From: Streptomyces sp. KMM 9044
GTDB lineage: Bacteria > Actinomycetota > Actinomycetes > Streptomycetales > Streptomycetaceae
Length of the DNA stretch: 64,000 nucleotides
NCBI RefSeq assembly: GCF_024701375.2
Contig: NZ_CP113910.1
Span: 5,146,001-5,210,000, forward strand
Direction: 5' to 3'
Shown here one piece after another: positions 45,206 through 53,313 of the stretch. The position numbers were made by a program, and so were the translations under genes. Position 1 is the first letter of the stretch; every line of letters starts with the position of its first letter. Under the pieces are notes generated by a model. That model worked only from the letters and a program-made list of their open reading frames with translations, made no database searches and was not told where the DNA came from.

Positions 45206-46396
45206 ATGAGCACGGCACCATCACCTGAGTCCGAGGGCACCCAGCCCGAACCCGGCACGGCGGTCCCCGCACAGGCGGGCCCGCCGGACGACCCGGGCAG
45301 CACGGCGTTATCCCCTTCGGCCGCCACACCGGTCGTGCCGGACGTACCGAGCACACCGGACGAGCCACCCGGTCCGGCCCCGTGGACGCGTCGGCTGCCG
45401 GCCGGGCTGGTCCTCGGCCTCCTCGCCTGGGGTGTCGCCGCGCTGCTCGCCCCGGACGCCGGTGCAGCCAGGCAGCTCGCCGCCGCCGCGCTCTGCGCCG
45501 GCGGTGCCGTGGCCCTCCAGTACCTCCTCGCCCCATCCCGCGGGGGGCGGGAGCGGCGGGCGGAGCGCGCACTGGCCGAAACCGCCGCCACCGTGCAGGA
45601 CGGTCTCCAGCGGTACGACGACGAACTGACGGCCGGTCTCGCCCGGCACGGCGAGGACATGAAGCACCTGGTCGAGAGCCGTTTCGCCCAGCTGGACCGG
45701 CCCTCTCAGCCCTACCCGCCGCTGGACCGGGTCCGGATGGACGGCCTGCCCGAACTGGCCCAGCGCTTCGCCGACGTCCTGGCGCCCGGATCCCCGCTCC
45801 TCTACTCGTTCATCCGGCTGGAGATGCAACGGGTGATCGGGCACATGTCGGCGCTCACCCGGCTGAACGTGGAGAGCCACGGGGAGAACCACGACTGGAT
45901 GCTCACCCTCACCCAGGTCGCGGAGCAGTCCATCTGCGCCATCAGTACGTCCGTCGACCGGGAGTTCTGGAGCAGCGAGCCCGCGGGCCGCTACCTCGAC
46001 GCGCAGAAGCAGGCGATCGAGGAGCACGGGGTGCCCGTGCGGCGCCTGTTCCTGCTGGAGAGCGCCCGCGAACTCGACGACCGGCTGCTGCGGCTGTGCG
46101 ACGAGCAGGAGGCGCTGGGCATCGAGGTACGTGTGGCGGTGCTGCCCGAACTGCCGCCGCACATCCAGCGCGGCCACGCCAACGACTTCATCGTCTACGA
46201 CGAGGAAGTGTCCTTCGAGATCGAGCAGGACCTGCGTGACGTCAACGTCAGAACCCGGCTCATCGCCCACCCGGACCACGTCCAGGACCAGATGAAGCGT
46301 TTCTGGAAGCTCTGGGAGGCGGGGATGAGTATCCGTGAACTGGAGGTGCGGGTCGACGACGAGGAGGACGGCACCTGGATGGTCGACCGTACCTGA
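45206..46396 (+). CDS. membrane-anchored protein with C-terminal soluble domain
   Basis: The 396-aa protein has a 60-residue Pro/Ser-rich N-terminus and two close membrane spans (AGLVLGLLAWGVAALLAP, QLAAAALCAGGAVALQYLLA). A coiled-coil-like stretch (ERALAETAATVQDGLQRYDD) leads to a 210-residue cytoplasmic domain. That part (FWSSEPAGRYLDAQKQAIEE, VRRLFLLESARELDDRLLRL, ANDFIVYDEEVSFEIEQDL) resembles phospholipase-D-fold regions lacking the catalytic HKD; this is an inference. Codon 35 is TTA. It follows the cassette by 86 bp in the same direction and may tether it to the membrane. Confidence 0.7.
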   Translation: MSTAPSPESEGTQPEPGTAVPAQAGPPDDPGSTALSPSAATPVVPDVPSTPDEPPGPAPWTRRLPAGLVLGLLAWGVAALLAPDAGAARQLAAAALCAGGAVALQYLLAPSRGGRERRAERALAETAATVQDGLQRYDDELTAGLARHGEDMKHLVESRFAQLDRPSQPYPPLDRVRMDGLPELAQRFADVLAPGSPLLYSFIRLEMQRVIGHMSALTRLNVESHGENHDWMLTLTQVAEQSICAISTSVDREFWSSEPAGRYLDAQKQAIEEHGVPVRRLFLLESARELDDRLLRLCDEQEALGIEVRVAVLPELPPHIQRGHANDFIVYDEEVSFEIEQDLRDVNVRTRLIAHPDHVQDQMKRFWKLWEAGMSIRELEVRVDDEEDGTWMVDRT

Positions 46397-46453
46397 GCCG
46401 CCGTACGGGACGGACGCCACGTCCTCCTCCCCCACGCCCCACCCCGCCTCGCG

Positions 46454-46738
46454 TCAGAGGGCGTGCTGCAGCCAGCGCTGGATCGTGTCGTTGACGTTGC
46501 CGGGCAGGGCGCTGAGCCTGTCGATGGCCTCGCGGTCCTCGGGGAGCGGCGGGATACCGGCGGCGGTCAGGGCCGCGTGGAGTTCCAGTCGGCGCCTGTC
46601 CTGCGGATCGATGGCGATGTCCAGCCGCGCCGGCGGGTGCGGCGGTGCGATCGGGAAGTCGCCGTAGCCGCTCCCGTCGAAGGCGTACGGGTCGACGTAG
46701 GTGTGGTGGGGGCCGTACTCGTACGAGGTGGCGGTCAC
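46454..46738 (-). CDS. uncharacterised 94-aa protein
   Basis: From GTG 46738, preceded by GGAG at 6 nt, the frame encodes a Tyr/Pro-rich N-terminus (TATSYEYGPHHTYVDPYAF). A helical domain follows with LDIAIDPQDRRRLELHAALT and LPGNVNDTIQRWLQHAL. No family is recognised. It converges with the membrane protein gene at the end of the cassette. The DPQDRRRLELHAAL segment looks like a conserved small-protein core, and the codon usage is normal. Confidence 0.6.
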   Translation of the reverse strand: MTATSYEYGPHHTYVDPYAFDGSGYGDFPIAPPHPPARLDIAIDPQDRRRLELHAALTAAGIPPLPEDREAIDRLSALPGNVNDTIQRWLQHAL

Positions 46739-47706
46739 GTCGGTCTCCAAAGAATTGCGGTCCTACCTCACAGGAGACCGCCCCGGAGCCCGCCACGGGC
46801 GCAGCCCCGCCGAAACGTCACGCCAACGGCGTCATAGCCGGGTCATCCTCAGGTCGGACCAACAGCCCAGCGGAAAAGCGGAAGTTGGGAGGAACCGAGG
46901 AGGGATCAGAGACGTCCCGCGGCACGAACGCCCGCCACGTATTCGTACGCTTCAACCTGTATGCCCACCAAGGCGTGAATCAATCCGTGACGCACAACCA
47001 CCCGGAGCCCTCACAGGTTGTACACCCACGCCGTGTGAATGACCCCGTTCCGCCGCCCGACGGCAGTACGTGTCCCGGTCCCGGCCGTCCTCGGCCGGGA
47101 GGCGCGACAGCGCGAGGGAGATGGCCGGGCCGTCCGGGCCGGCGTGGCCCAGGGGGGCTCGGAGCGTGGCGCACTCGGGGACCGGCTGTGTGCCACCGGC
47201 GCCCTCGCGGGGTTCCCGGGGGAGGAGGCGGACGGCAGCGGTACGGGCTCGTCGCCGGTGTGACCGCCCGCGCACAGGCCGGTGTCTGCGGCAGACCGGA
47301 TGCCGGCGCCGACGCGAACTCGCAGATCTTCGTCGCCCGTTTCTCCAGCCCCGCCGCCTTGGTGAAATAATCCGCACACCGTCGGTTTGCGGTGTGCTGT
47401 CGATCCGCTGGGTCACGTCCAATTGAGGTTTCCGAATGGCCTGTTCGAATTGGCCGATGCGGCCACCCGAAACGAACGCCCGCGCCCCGGCCCCGCCTGC
47501 GTGAACCCCGACTCCTCCCGGCGCCGTTTCCGCCCCGGGCCGGAGAAGTCCCATGCCGCCTGGCGTGAACCATTGGCCATTGCTGATCCCTTTCCCAACC
47601 TCTTTGTGCGGCCCTTTGCTTGTAGAGCACAAGCCTCTTCCGAGTGTAGGTTCCGCCGGGCGCCTCAAGGAACGTGAGCGTGAAAGCCGAATAGAAGGAG
47701 ACCAGG
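46739..47706. other. long non-coding region with decayed sequence
   Basis: This 968-bp stretch has no intact gene. It holds a minus-strand hydrolase remnant (47030-47366), a GCACACCG-N8-CGGTGTGC hairpin (47374-47397) and AT-richer DNA from 47340 to 47700. A GCTTGT-AGAGC-ACAAGC dyad (47618-47634) lies about 73 bp before the small gene at 47707 and is the likeliest control site there. The left third (46751-47010) contains scattered short dyads only. Confidence 0.5.
47030..47366 (-). pseudogene. remnant of a TAP-family alpha/beta-hydrolase N-terminus
   Basis: On the minus strand the G/C-third-position signal runs in one frame from about 47366 to 47210. It then shifts to another frame encoding PVPECATLRAPLGHAGPDGP, then AISLALSRLPAEDGRDRD. 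The second part closely resembles the start of secreted tripeptidyl-aminopeptidase-like hydrolases (CATLxVPLDYAxPDG). No catalytic domain follows, so only a truncated and frameshifted 5' piece remains. Confidence 0.5.
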
Positions 47707-47925
47707 GTGAAGGAGCGGCACTCGGCGCTCTGCGTCGAAGAATCGGAGGACGTGGTGAAAGAATTGCGGGCGTTACTCGCGAAGACCGGAGTTGTTCTGC
47801 CGTCACTGGGTTCGGACCCGGTGAGTCTTGCGCGGGAGGCGACCTGTCCGCTCGTCGAGCTGGGGCGGTGTTCCGTGGAGACCGCACGGCGGCTCGCGGC
47901 CGTGATGGCGGTGGCGGCGCGATGA
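47707..47925 (+). CDS. small protein of unknown function, 72 aa
   Basis: A GTG start at 47707 follows AAGGAG by 5 nt. The product is a helical, acidic-then-amphipathic protein: LCVEESEDVVKELRALLAKT, then SDPVSLAREATCPLVELGRC and SVETARRLAAVMAVAAR. It has two Cys in the second half. Its stop overlaps the next start (ATGA). Small gene pairs of this sort are common near regulatory loci in Streptomyces, but I cannot name the family. Confidence 0.65.
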   Translation: MKERHSALCVEESEDVVKELRALLAKTGVVLPSLGSDPVSLAREATCPLVELGRCSVETARRLAAVMAVAAR

Positions 47926-48137
47926 GACCGCCGGTCGGTGTATGTGCCGTGGACACCCGGACCGAGCGGATCGGCATCGTGATGGGACACGAGGGGCCCT
48001 ACATCCAGCTGAGACCGTACGGCGGCGGCCGGGAGTGGGACGCCGAGCCGGTCGCGGTGCGGCAGGCGACGCCCGCCGAGAGGCTGCGCGCGGCGACCGC
48101 GTACGCCAACGCGCGCAGCCGGGGGGAGCTGCCTTGA
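47922..48137 (+). CDS. small protein of unknown function, 71 aa
   Basis: Starting in the ATGA overlap with the 72-aa gene, this encodes VGVCAVDTRTERIGIVMGHE, then GPYIQLRPYGGGREWDAEPV and a short helix (TPAERLRAATAYANARSRG). It looks like a small beta-barrel, SH3- or KOW-like, with a C-terminal helix. I have seen similar short proteins paired with regulators in Streptomyces, but the role is unknown. A hairpin follows immediately. Confidence 0.65.
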   Translation: MRPPVGVCAVDTRTERIGIVMGHEGPYIQLRPYGGGREWDAEPVAVRQATPAERLRAATAYANARSRGELP

Positions 48138-48158
48138 CGCCGGGCCCCGGGCCCGGCG
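48138..48158 (+). terminator. hairpin after the small gene pair
   Basis: CGCCGGGCC-CCG-GGCCCGGCG starts at the base after the stop codon. It probably ends the small operon just ahead of recO. Confidence 0.55.
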
Positions 48159-48185
48159 GCTTCGCGCGTGCGCGAGAATGGGCGC

Positions 48186-48932
48186 ATGAGTCTGTTCCGC
48201 GACGACGGCATCGTGCTGCGCACCCAGAAACTGGGTGAAGCGGACCGGATCATCACGCTGCTCACCCGCGGTCACGGACGTGTACGCGCCGTGGCGAGGG
48301 GCGTGCGCCGGACGAAATCCAAGTTCGGCGCACGCCTCGAACCGTTCTCGCACGTGGACGTGCAGTTCTTCTCCAAGGGCAGTGAGCTGGTCGGGCGCGG
48401 CCTCCCGCTGTGCACGCAGAGCGAGACCATCGCGCCGTACGGCGGCGGGATCGTCACCGACTACGCCCGCTACACCGCCGGAACGGCGATGCTGGAGACC
48501 GCCGAGCGGTTCACCGACCACGAGGGCGAGCCGGCCGTCCAGCAGTACCTGCTCCTCGTCGGTGCCCTGCGGACCCTCGCCCGCGGCGAGCACGCACCGC
48601 ATCTCGTCCTCGACGCGTTCCTGCTGCGCTCCCTCGCCGTCAACGGCTACGCCCCGAGCTTCGGCGACTGCGCGAAGTGCGGGATGCCCGGACCGAACCG
48701 GTTCTTCTCGGTCGCCTCCGGCGGTTCCGTCTGCGCCGACTGCCGGGTGCCCGGCAGCGTCGTACCCTCGCCGCAGGCCCTGGAACTGCTCGCCGCGCTG
48801 CTCACGGGAGACTGGGAGGCGGCGGACGCGTCCGAGGCGCGGTACGTCCGGGAGGGAAGCGGGCTGGTGTCCGCGTACCTTCACTGGCACCTGGAGCGCG
48901 GGCTGCGCTCCCTGCGGTACGTCGAGAAGTAA
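48186..48932 (+). CDS. recO: DNA repair protein RecO
   Basis: This 248-aa protein of the RecFOR recombination pathway helps load RecA onto SSB-coated gaps. The N-terminal OB fold reads [20 protein letters not shown], then [21 protein letters not shown] helical part follows, and a four-Cys zinc site is formed by CAKC and CADC in the second half, as in other actinobacterial RecO. ATG 48186 is chosen as the conserved start; a GTG at 48168 adds only six residues. The gene precedes uppS by 34 bp, the usual actinobacterial order. Confidence 0.92.
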   Translation: MSLFRDDGIVLRTQKLGEADRIITLLTRGHGRVRAVARGVRRTKSKFGARLEPFSHVDVQFFSKGSELVGRGLPLCTQSETIAPYGGGIVTDYARYTAGTAMLETAERFTDHEGEPAVQQYLLLVGALRTLARGEHAPHLVLDAFLLRSLAVNGYAPSFGDCAKCGMPGPNRFFSVASGGSVCADCRVPGSVVPSPQALELLAALLTGDWEAADASEARYVREGSGLVSAYLHWHLERGLRSLRYVEK

Positions 48933-48966
48933 GCACGACACGTCAGTACGAGGAGACGAGAAGCAC

Positions 48967-49803
48967 ATGGCCGTACGCGGGTTCCTGGGGCGTCAGCGCC
49001 GGGAGTACAGGACGCCGGAACCACACCCCTCCGGCGCGCGGCCCCCGAGGTTCCCGGGCGAGCTGGTCCCCAAGCACGTGGCGATCGTGATGGACGGCAA
49101 CGGCCGCTGGGCCAAGGAACGGGGCCTGCCGCGCACCGAGGGGCACAAGGTCGGCGCCGAGCGGGTGCTGGACGTGCTCCAGGGCGGGATCGAGATGGGC
49201 GTCGGCGCGATCTCGCTGTACGCCTTCTCCACCGAGAACTGGAAGCGCTCGCCGGACGAGGTGCGCTTCCTGATGAACTTCAACCGCGACTTCATCCGCA
49301 CGTCCCGTGACGAGCTCGACGAGCTGGGTGTGCGGGTGCGCTGGGTGGGCCGGATGCCCAAGCTGTGGAAGTCGGTCGCCAGGGAACTCCAGATCGCGCA
49401 GGAGCAGACCAAGGGCAACGACCGGCTGACGCTGTACTTCTGCATGAACTACGGCGGGCGGGCGGAGATCGCCGATGCGGCGCAGGCGCTGGCCGAGGAC
49501 GTGAAGGCGGGACGTCTCGACCCGGCGAAGGTCAACGAGAAGACGCTGCAGAGCTACATGTACTACCCGGACATGCCGGACGTGGACCTGTTCCTGCGGC
49601 CGAGCGGTGAGCAGCGTACGTCCAACTACCTGCTGTGGCAGAGCGCCTACGCCGAGATGGTCTTCCAGGACGTCCTGTGGCCGGACTTCGACCGCCGGGA
49701 CCTGTGGCGCGCGTGTCTGGAATTCGCCTCCCGCGACCGCCGCTTCGGCGGGGCGATCCCGAACGAGGAGCTGCTCGCCATGGAGGGCAGGCAGGAGCAG
49801 TAG
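48967..49803 (+). CDS. uppS: isoprenyl transferase (undecaprenyl diphosphate synthase family)
   Basis: The 278-aa cis-prenyltransferase makes the polyprenyl carrier lipid for cell-wall synthesis. Its catalytic Asp is D43 in [20 protein letters not shown]. Other conserved parts are [23 protein letters not shown] and [27 protein letters not shown] site precedes the ATG. Product chain length cannot be read from the sequence. It is the last gene before a shared terminator with the convergent zur gene. Confidence 0.93.
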   Translation: MAVRGFLGRQRREYRTPEPHPSGARPPRFPGELVPKHVAIVMDGNGRWAKERGLPRTEGHKVGAERVLDVLQGGIEMGVGAISLYAFSTENWKRSPDEVRFLMNFNRDFIRTSRDELDELGVRVRWVGRMPKLWKSVARELQIAQEQTKGNDRLTLYFCMNYGGRAEIADAAQALAEDVKAGRLDPAKVNEKTLQSYMYYPDMPDVDLFLRPSGEQRTSNYLLWQSAYAEMVFQDVLWPDFDRRDLWRACLEFASRDRRFGGAIPNEELLAMEGRQEQ

Positions 49804-49822
49804 GGGAAGGCGTGGGTACGGC

Positions 49823-49855
49823 GAAGGGGCGCGGAGATCACCTCCGCGCCCCTTC
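49823..49855. terminator. bidirectional terminator between uppS and zur
   Basis: A 14-bp perfect stem (GAAGGGGCGCGGAG and its complement) with a 5-nt loop lies 20 bp after the uppS stop and 15 bp beyond the zur stop, so it can serve both. Confidence 0.8.
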
Positions 49856-49869
49856 CCGTGTCCTGGGTC

Positions 49870-50292
49870 TCAGGTGCCGCTCGATGCCGCCGCGCACTCC
49901 GCGCACGTACCGAAGATCTCCACGGTGTGGGCCACGTTGACGTAGCCGTGCTCGGCGGCGATGGCCTCCGCCCAGGTCTCCACGGCCGGGCCCTCGACCT
50001 CGACCGCCTTGCCGCAGCTGCGGCAGACCAGGTGGTGGTGATGGTCCCCGGTGGAGCAGCGGCGGTAGACGGACTCGCCGTCGGCGGTGCGCAGTACATC
50101 CACCTCGCCGGCGTCGGCGAGGGACTGCAGGGTGCGGTAGACCGTGGTGAGCCCGACCGAGTCGCCCTTGTGCCTGAGCATGTCGTGCAGTTCCTGTGCG
50201 CTGCGGAACTCGTCGACGTCCTGGAGCGCAGCCGACACAGCGGCCCGCTGCCTGGTGGCGCGGCCCTTCACGGGCGGTCCAGCGGTGGTCAC
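49870..50292 (-). CDS. zur: zinc uptake regulator Zur (Fur family)
   Basis: The 140-aa Fur-family repressor has an N-terminal winged helix (RATRQRAAVSAALQDVDEFR, GLTTVYRTLQSLADAGEVDV). The metal-binding region contains HHHHLVCRSC (H84-H87, C90, C93) and the structural zinc pair CAEC (C130, C133). The linked znu transporter identifies it as Zur rather than Fur or Nur. GTG 50292 is preceded by GGAGG; the longer upstream frame overlaps znuB and is rejected. It is read in the same direction as znuB, whose stop is 65 bp upstream. In zinc sufficiency it should repress znuA. Confidence 0.93.
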   Translation of the reverse strand: MTTAGPPVKGRATRQRAAVSAALQDVDEFRSAQELHDMLRHKGDSVGLTTVYRTLQSLADAGEVDVLRTADGESVYRRCSTGDHHHHLVCRSCGKAVEVEGPAVETWAEAIAAEHGYVNVAHTVEIFGTCAECAAASSGT

Positions 50293-50357
50293 CGGTTTCC
50301 TCCTCACGTCTGCCTCTGCCCTGCCGCGGTCATTGTGCCAGGCCGGGCGGAGACGGG

Positions 50358-51260
50358 TCAGACGCCGACCCCGCCGGACGGCTTCCGGCCGGCCGGAACG
50401 GCGCACTCCGCGGGGTCCGGGGTGGGCCGCGCGGCGGCCAGAGCACGGGCGCGGCGACGGGCCAGCGGTGTGGCCAGCACGGTCAGCACCATGAACGCGG
50501 CGATCGTCAGCAGCACGATCGTCGCTCCGGGCGGCACGTCCTGGTAGTACGAGGTGACCGTGCCGCCGATAGTCACGCTCACGCCGATCGCGACGGCGAT
50601 GGCGAAGGTGGCGGCGAAGCTGCGGCTGAGCGCCTGGGCGGCGGCGACGGGCACCACCATGAGCGCGCTCACCAGGAGCAGGCCGACCACGCGCATCGCG
50701 ACGGTGACGGTGACCGCCGCCGTGATCGCGGTGAGCAGGTTCAAGAACCGCACCGGCAGACCCGTGACCCGCGCGAACTCCTCGTCCTGGCTGACCGCGA
50801 ACAGCTGGCGGCGCAGGCCGAGGGTGACCAGGACCACGAACGCGGCCAGGAGACAGATCGCCGTCACGTCGGACTCGGAGACCGTCGACAGGGAGCCGAA
50901 CAGGTACGAGGTGAGGTTCGCGTTGGAGCCGCCCGGGGCGAGGTTGATGAACATCACGCCGCCCGCCATACCGCCGTAGAACAGCATCGCGAGGGCGATG
51001 TCACCGCGGGCCTTGCCGTACCAGCGGATCAGTTCCATCAGGACGGCGCCGACGACGGAGACCAGGGTCGCCATCCACACCGGCGACCAGGAGAGCAGGA
51101 AGCCGAGGCCGACGCCGGTCATCGCGACGTGCCCGATGCCGTCGCCCATGAGGGCCTGGCGGCGCTGGACGAGGTAGATGCCGACCGCGGGGGCGGTGAT
51201 GCCGACCAGGACGGCCGCCAGCAGCGCCCGCTGCATGAAGGCGTAGTTCAGGAGGTCCAT
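50358..51260 (-). CDS. znuB: zinc ABC transporter permease
   Basis: This 300-aa ABC-3 family permease has about eight to nine hydrophobic segments. It shows the typical QRRQALMGDGIGHVAMTGVG loop near the start and LPVRFLNLLTAITAAVTVTV followed by GLLLVSALMVVPVAAA later. It forms the membrane channel for zinc with the neighbouring ATPase and binding protein. It starts 6 bp after the znuC stop (ATG 51260; the in-frame TTG at 51266 is less likely). The C-terminus has a hydrophilic Arg/Ala/Pro tail. Confidence 0.92.
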   Translation of the reverse strand: MDLLNYAFMQRALLAAVLVGITAPAVGIYLVQRRQALMGDGIGHVAMTGVGLGFLLSWSPVWMATLVSVVGAVLMELIRWYGKARGDIALAMLFYGGMAGGVMFINLAPGGSNANLTSYLFGSLSTVSESDVTAICLLAAFVVLVTLGLRRQLFAVSQDEEFARVTGLPVRFLNLLTAITAAVTVTVAMRVVGLLLVSALMVVPVAAAQALSRSFAATFAIAVAIGVSVTIGGTVTSYYQDVPPGATIVLLTIAAFMVLTVLATPLARRRARALAAARPTPDPAECAVPAGRKPSGGVGV

Positions 51261-51266
51261 CAGCAA

Positions 51267-52043
51267 TCAGCTCAGCAGTCCCGTGCGGATCGGTTCGGCA
51301 CCCGCCGGCGCGTGCGGGTGTACGTGGTCGTGGCCGGGCAGGGCGTGCTGGCCGACCGCCTTCGGGGGCGGGCCGTCGTGCGTCACGCAGCCGTCGCGCA
51401 GGACGACCGCCCGGTCGATCAAGGGTTCCAGCGGGCCCAGCTCGTGCAGGACCAGCAGGACGGTGGCACCCTGGGCGACCTGGTGGCGCAGGATCGTCGC
51501 GAGCACCTCCTGGCTGGCCAGGTCGACGCCCGCCATCGGCTCGTCCAGGATCAGCAGCTCGGGTTCGGCGGCGAGCGCGCGGGCGATCAGCACCCGCTGG
51601 TGCTGGCCGCCGGAGAGCGCGTCCACGGAGTCCTTCGCCCGGTCCGCCATGCCGACCAGCTCCAGCGCGTGCCGTACGGCCTCGCGGTCGGTCCTGCGGA
51701 ACACGCCGAAGCGGGTGCGGGAGAGCCGGCCGGAGGAGACCACTTCGGTCAGCGTGGCGGGTACGCCGCCCGCGGCCGTGGTGCGTTGCGGGACGTACCC
51801 CACCCGCGCCCAGTCGCGGAAGCGGCGCCGCGGGGTGCCGAACAGCTCGATCGCGCCGGCGGCGACCGGTACCTGGCCGATGACGCTGCGCACGGCCGTC
51901 GACTTGCCGGAGCCGTTCGCGCCGAGCAGGGCGACGACCTCACCGCGGTGCACGGTGAGGTCGATGCCGCGGAGGACGGGACGCGAGCCCAGCTCGGCGT
52001 GGACGCCCCGCAGGGATATGACGGGGTCGGTTTTCGTCGTCAT
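51267..52043 (-). CDS. znuC: zinc ABC transporter ATP-binding protein
   Basis: The 258-aa ATPase has Walker A LLGANGSGKST, the Q-loop YVPQRTT, signature LSGGQHQRVLIARAL, Walker B LLILDEPMAGVD and a switch His in VLHELG. The C-terminal tail GHDHVHPHAPAG is His-rich and could sense or buffer zinc; this is an inference. It lies between znuA and znuB and is probably co-transcribed with both from the Zur-controlled znuA promoter. Confidence 0.92.
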   Translation of the reverse strand: MTTKTDPVISLRGVHAELGSRPVLRGIDLTVHRGEVVALLGANGSGKSTAVRSVIGQVPVAAGAIELFGTPRRRFRDWARVGYVPQRTTAAGGVPATLTEVVSSGRLSRTRFGVFRRTDREAVRHALELVGMADRAKDSVDALSGGQHQRVLIARALAAEPELLILDEPMAGVDLASQEVLATILRHQVAQGATVLLVLHELGPLEPLIDRAVVLRDGCVTHDGPPPKAVGQHALPGHDHVHPHAPAGAEPIRTGLLS

Positions 52044-52092
52044 GCTGCCGCCCTCAGGTGGGTCGGTCGGTGGTACGCGGCCGGGCGGCCGG

Positions 52093-53142
52093 TCATGTGG
52101 CTCCCAGAGCCGTCCGCAGGGCCTTCAGGTTGGACTCCATGACCTCGAAGTAGTCGTCTCCGCGGGAGGTGTCGGTGATGCCCTCGAGCGGGTCGAGGAC
52201 GTCCGTCCTCAGTCCGGCGTCGCCCGCGACGGTCTTCGCGGTGTCGTCGCTCACCAGTGTCTCGTAGAACACGGTGGTCACGCCGTCGGCCTTGGCCGTC
52301 TCGGAGAGTTCCTTCACGCGGGCGGCGCTGGGCTCGGCCTCGGGGCTGAGGCCGTTGATGGCCTCCTGGGTCAGGCCGTAGCGCTCGGCGAGGTAGCCGA
52401 AGGCGGAGTGGGTGGTGATGAAGACGTCGGACTCGCGGTTCTCCAGGCCCGTCTCGAACGTGGTGTCCAGCTCGTTCAGCTTGCCGACCAGGGCCTCGGT
52501 GTTCTTCCTGTAGTCGGCGGCGTGATCGGGGTCGGCCTTCTCGAAGGCCTTGCCGACGCCCTCGGCGACCTCGGCGTACTTGACCGGGTCGAGCCAGACG
52601 TGGGGGTCCCCGCCGCCCTCGGTCTCGTGGCTGTGGCCTTCGTCCTCGCCCTCATGGGCGTGGTCCTCGCCCTCGCCCTCGCCCTCGTCCGTGTGCTCGT
52701 CCTCGTGACCGTGCTCGTCCTCGTGACCGTGCTCGTCCTCGTGGGCGCCGGCCTCGGTGCCGTGCGTCTCCAGGGTGGTCAGGGTGGCCGCGTCGATCTT
52801 CGTCTTCACCCCGGACTGGCCGATGGCCTCGTCGACGGTGGGCTGCAGGCCCTTGAGGTAGAGCGCCGCGTCGGACTCCTCGAGCTGCGCGGTCTGCTTG
52901 GCGCTGATCTCCAGGTCGTGCGGCTCCTGGCCGGGCTGGGTCAGGCTCGTGACGTTCACATGGCCGCCGCCGATCTGCTCGGCGAGGAACGCCATCGGGT
53001 AGAAGGAGGCGACGACGTCGAACTTCCCGGCGTTGCCGGCGGCGGCGGTGCTGTCGGAGGAGCAGGCGGTCAGCGTGCCCAGGGCGAGCGCGCTGACCGC
53101 GGTCGCCGCTGCCGCGGGTATGAGGCGTCGTCGTACGTTCAT
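52093..53142 (-). CDS. znuA: zinc ABC transporter substrate-binding lipoprotein
   Basis: This 349-aa cluster 9 binding protein has a lipoprotein signal peptide ending LTAC (Cys27), then VVASFYPMAFLAEQIGG and EPHDLEISAKQ with the first zinc His. A His/Asp/Glu-rich loop (about 130-180, repeating HGHEDE) follows, then DPHVWLDPVKYAEVAEGV and TTHSAFGYLAERYGL with further ligands. It captures zinc at the membrane surface. ATG 53142 is chosen, but ATG 53151 in the same frame is possible. Predicted transcription begins only a few bases upstream, so the mRNA may be nearly leaderless. Confidence 0.92.
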   Translation of the reverse strand: MNVRRRLIPAAAATAVSALALGTLTACSSDSTAAAGNAGKFDVVASFYPMAFLAEQIGGGHVNVTSLTQPGQEPHDLEISAKQTAQLEESDAALYLKGLQPTVDEAIGQSGVKTKIDAATLTTLETHGTEAGAHEDEHGHEDEHGHEDEHTDEGEGEGEDHAHEGEDEGHSHETEGGGDPHVWLDPVKYAEVAEGVGKAFEKADPDHAADYRKNTEALVGKLNELDTTFETGLENRESDVFITTHSAFGYLAERYGLTQEAINGLSPEAEPSAARVKELSETAKADGVTTVFYETLVSDDTAKTVAGDAGLRTDVLDPLEGITDTSRGDDYFEVMESNLKALRTALGAT

Positions 53143-53151
53143 GACTCCCAT

Positions 53152-53180
53152 TTTCAACAAAGATGGAAACCGTTGTCAAC
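53152..53180 (-). promoter_or_regulatory. znuA promoter with embedded Zur-box-like site
   Basis: On the minus strand TTGACA (53180-53175) and TGAAAA (53157-53152) are separated by 17 bp. On the plus strand TGGAAACCGTTGTCA (53164-53178) is a near-palindrome close to the Streptomyces Zur box (TGAAAATGATTTTCA-type), matching the outer TG/CA and inner AA/TT positions. It overlaps the -35, so Zur binding would block RNA polymerase. Confidence 0.65.
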
Positions 53181-53313
53181 AAACGGGACGGGAGGCGCTG
53201 AGCACAGTGAGCAGGGCCCCGAATTGGTCGGGGGGCGGGCCCCGCCGGTAGCCTGAGTGCTTCGCTGGAAGCAATCTCGCTTCGTCGCCCGTCGTCGTAA
53301 TGAAGAGAGCACC

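Noticed and set aside
39551..46396. Calling the unassigned cassette a plasmid or chromosome partition system
   Set aside because: Only one ParA-like protein is present, with a variant P-loop, and there is no ParB, no parS-like repeat in the operon and no replication gene.
50293..50406. 38-residue N-terminal extension of Zur
   Set aside because: It overlaps znuB, and GTG 50292 has an excellent GGAGG site and matches the usual Zur length.
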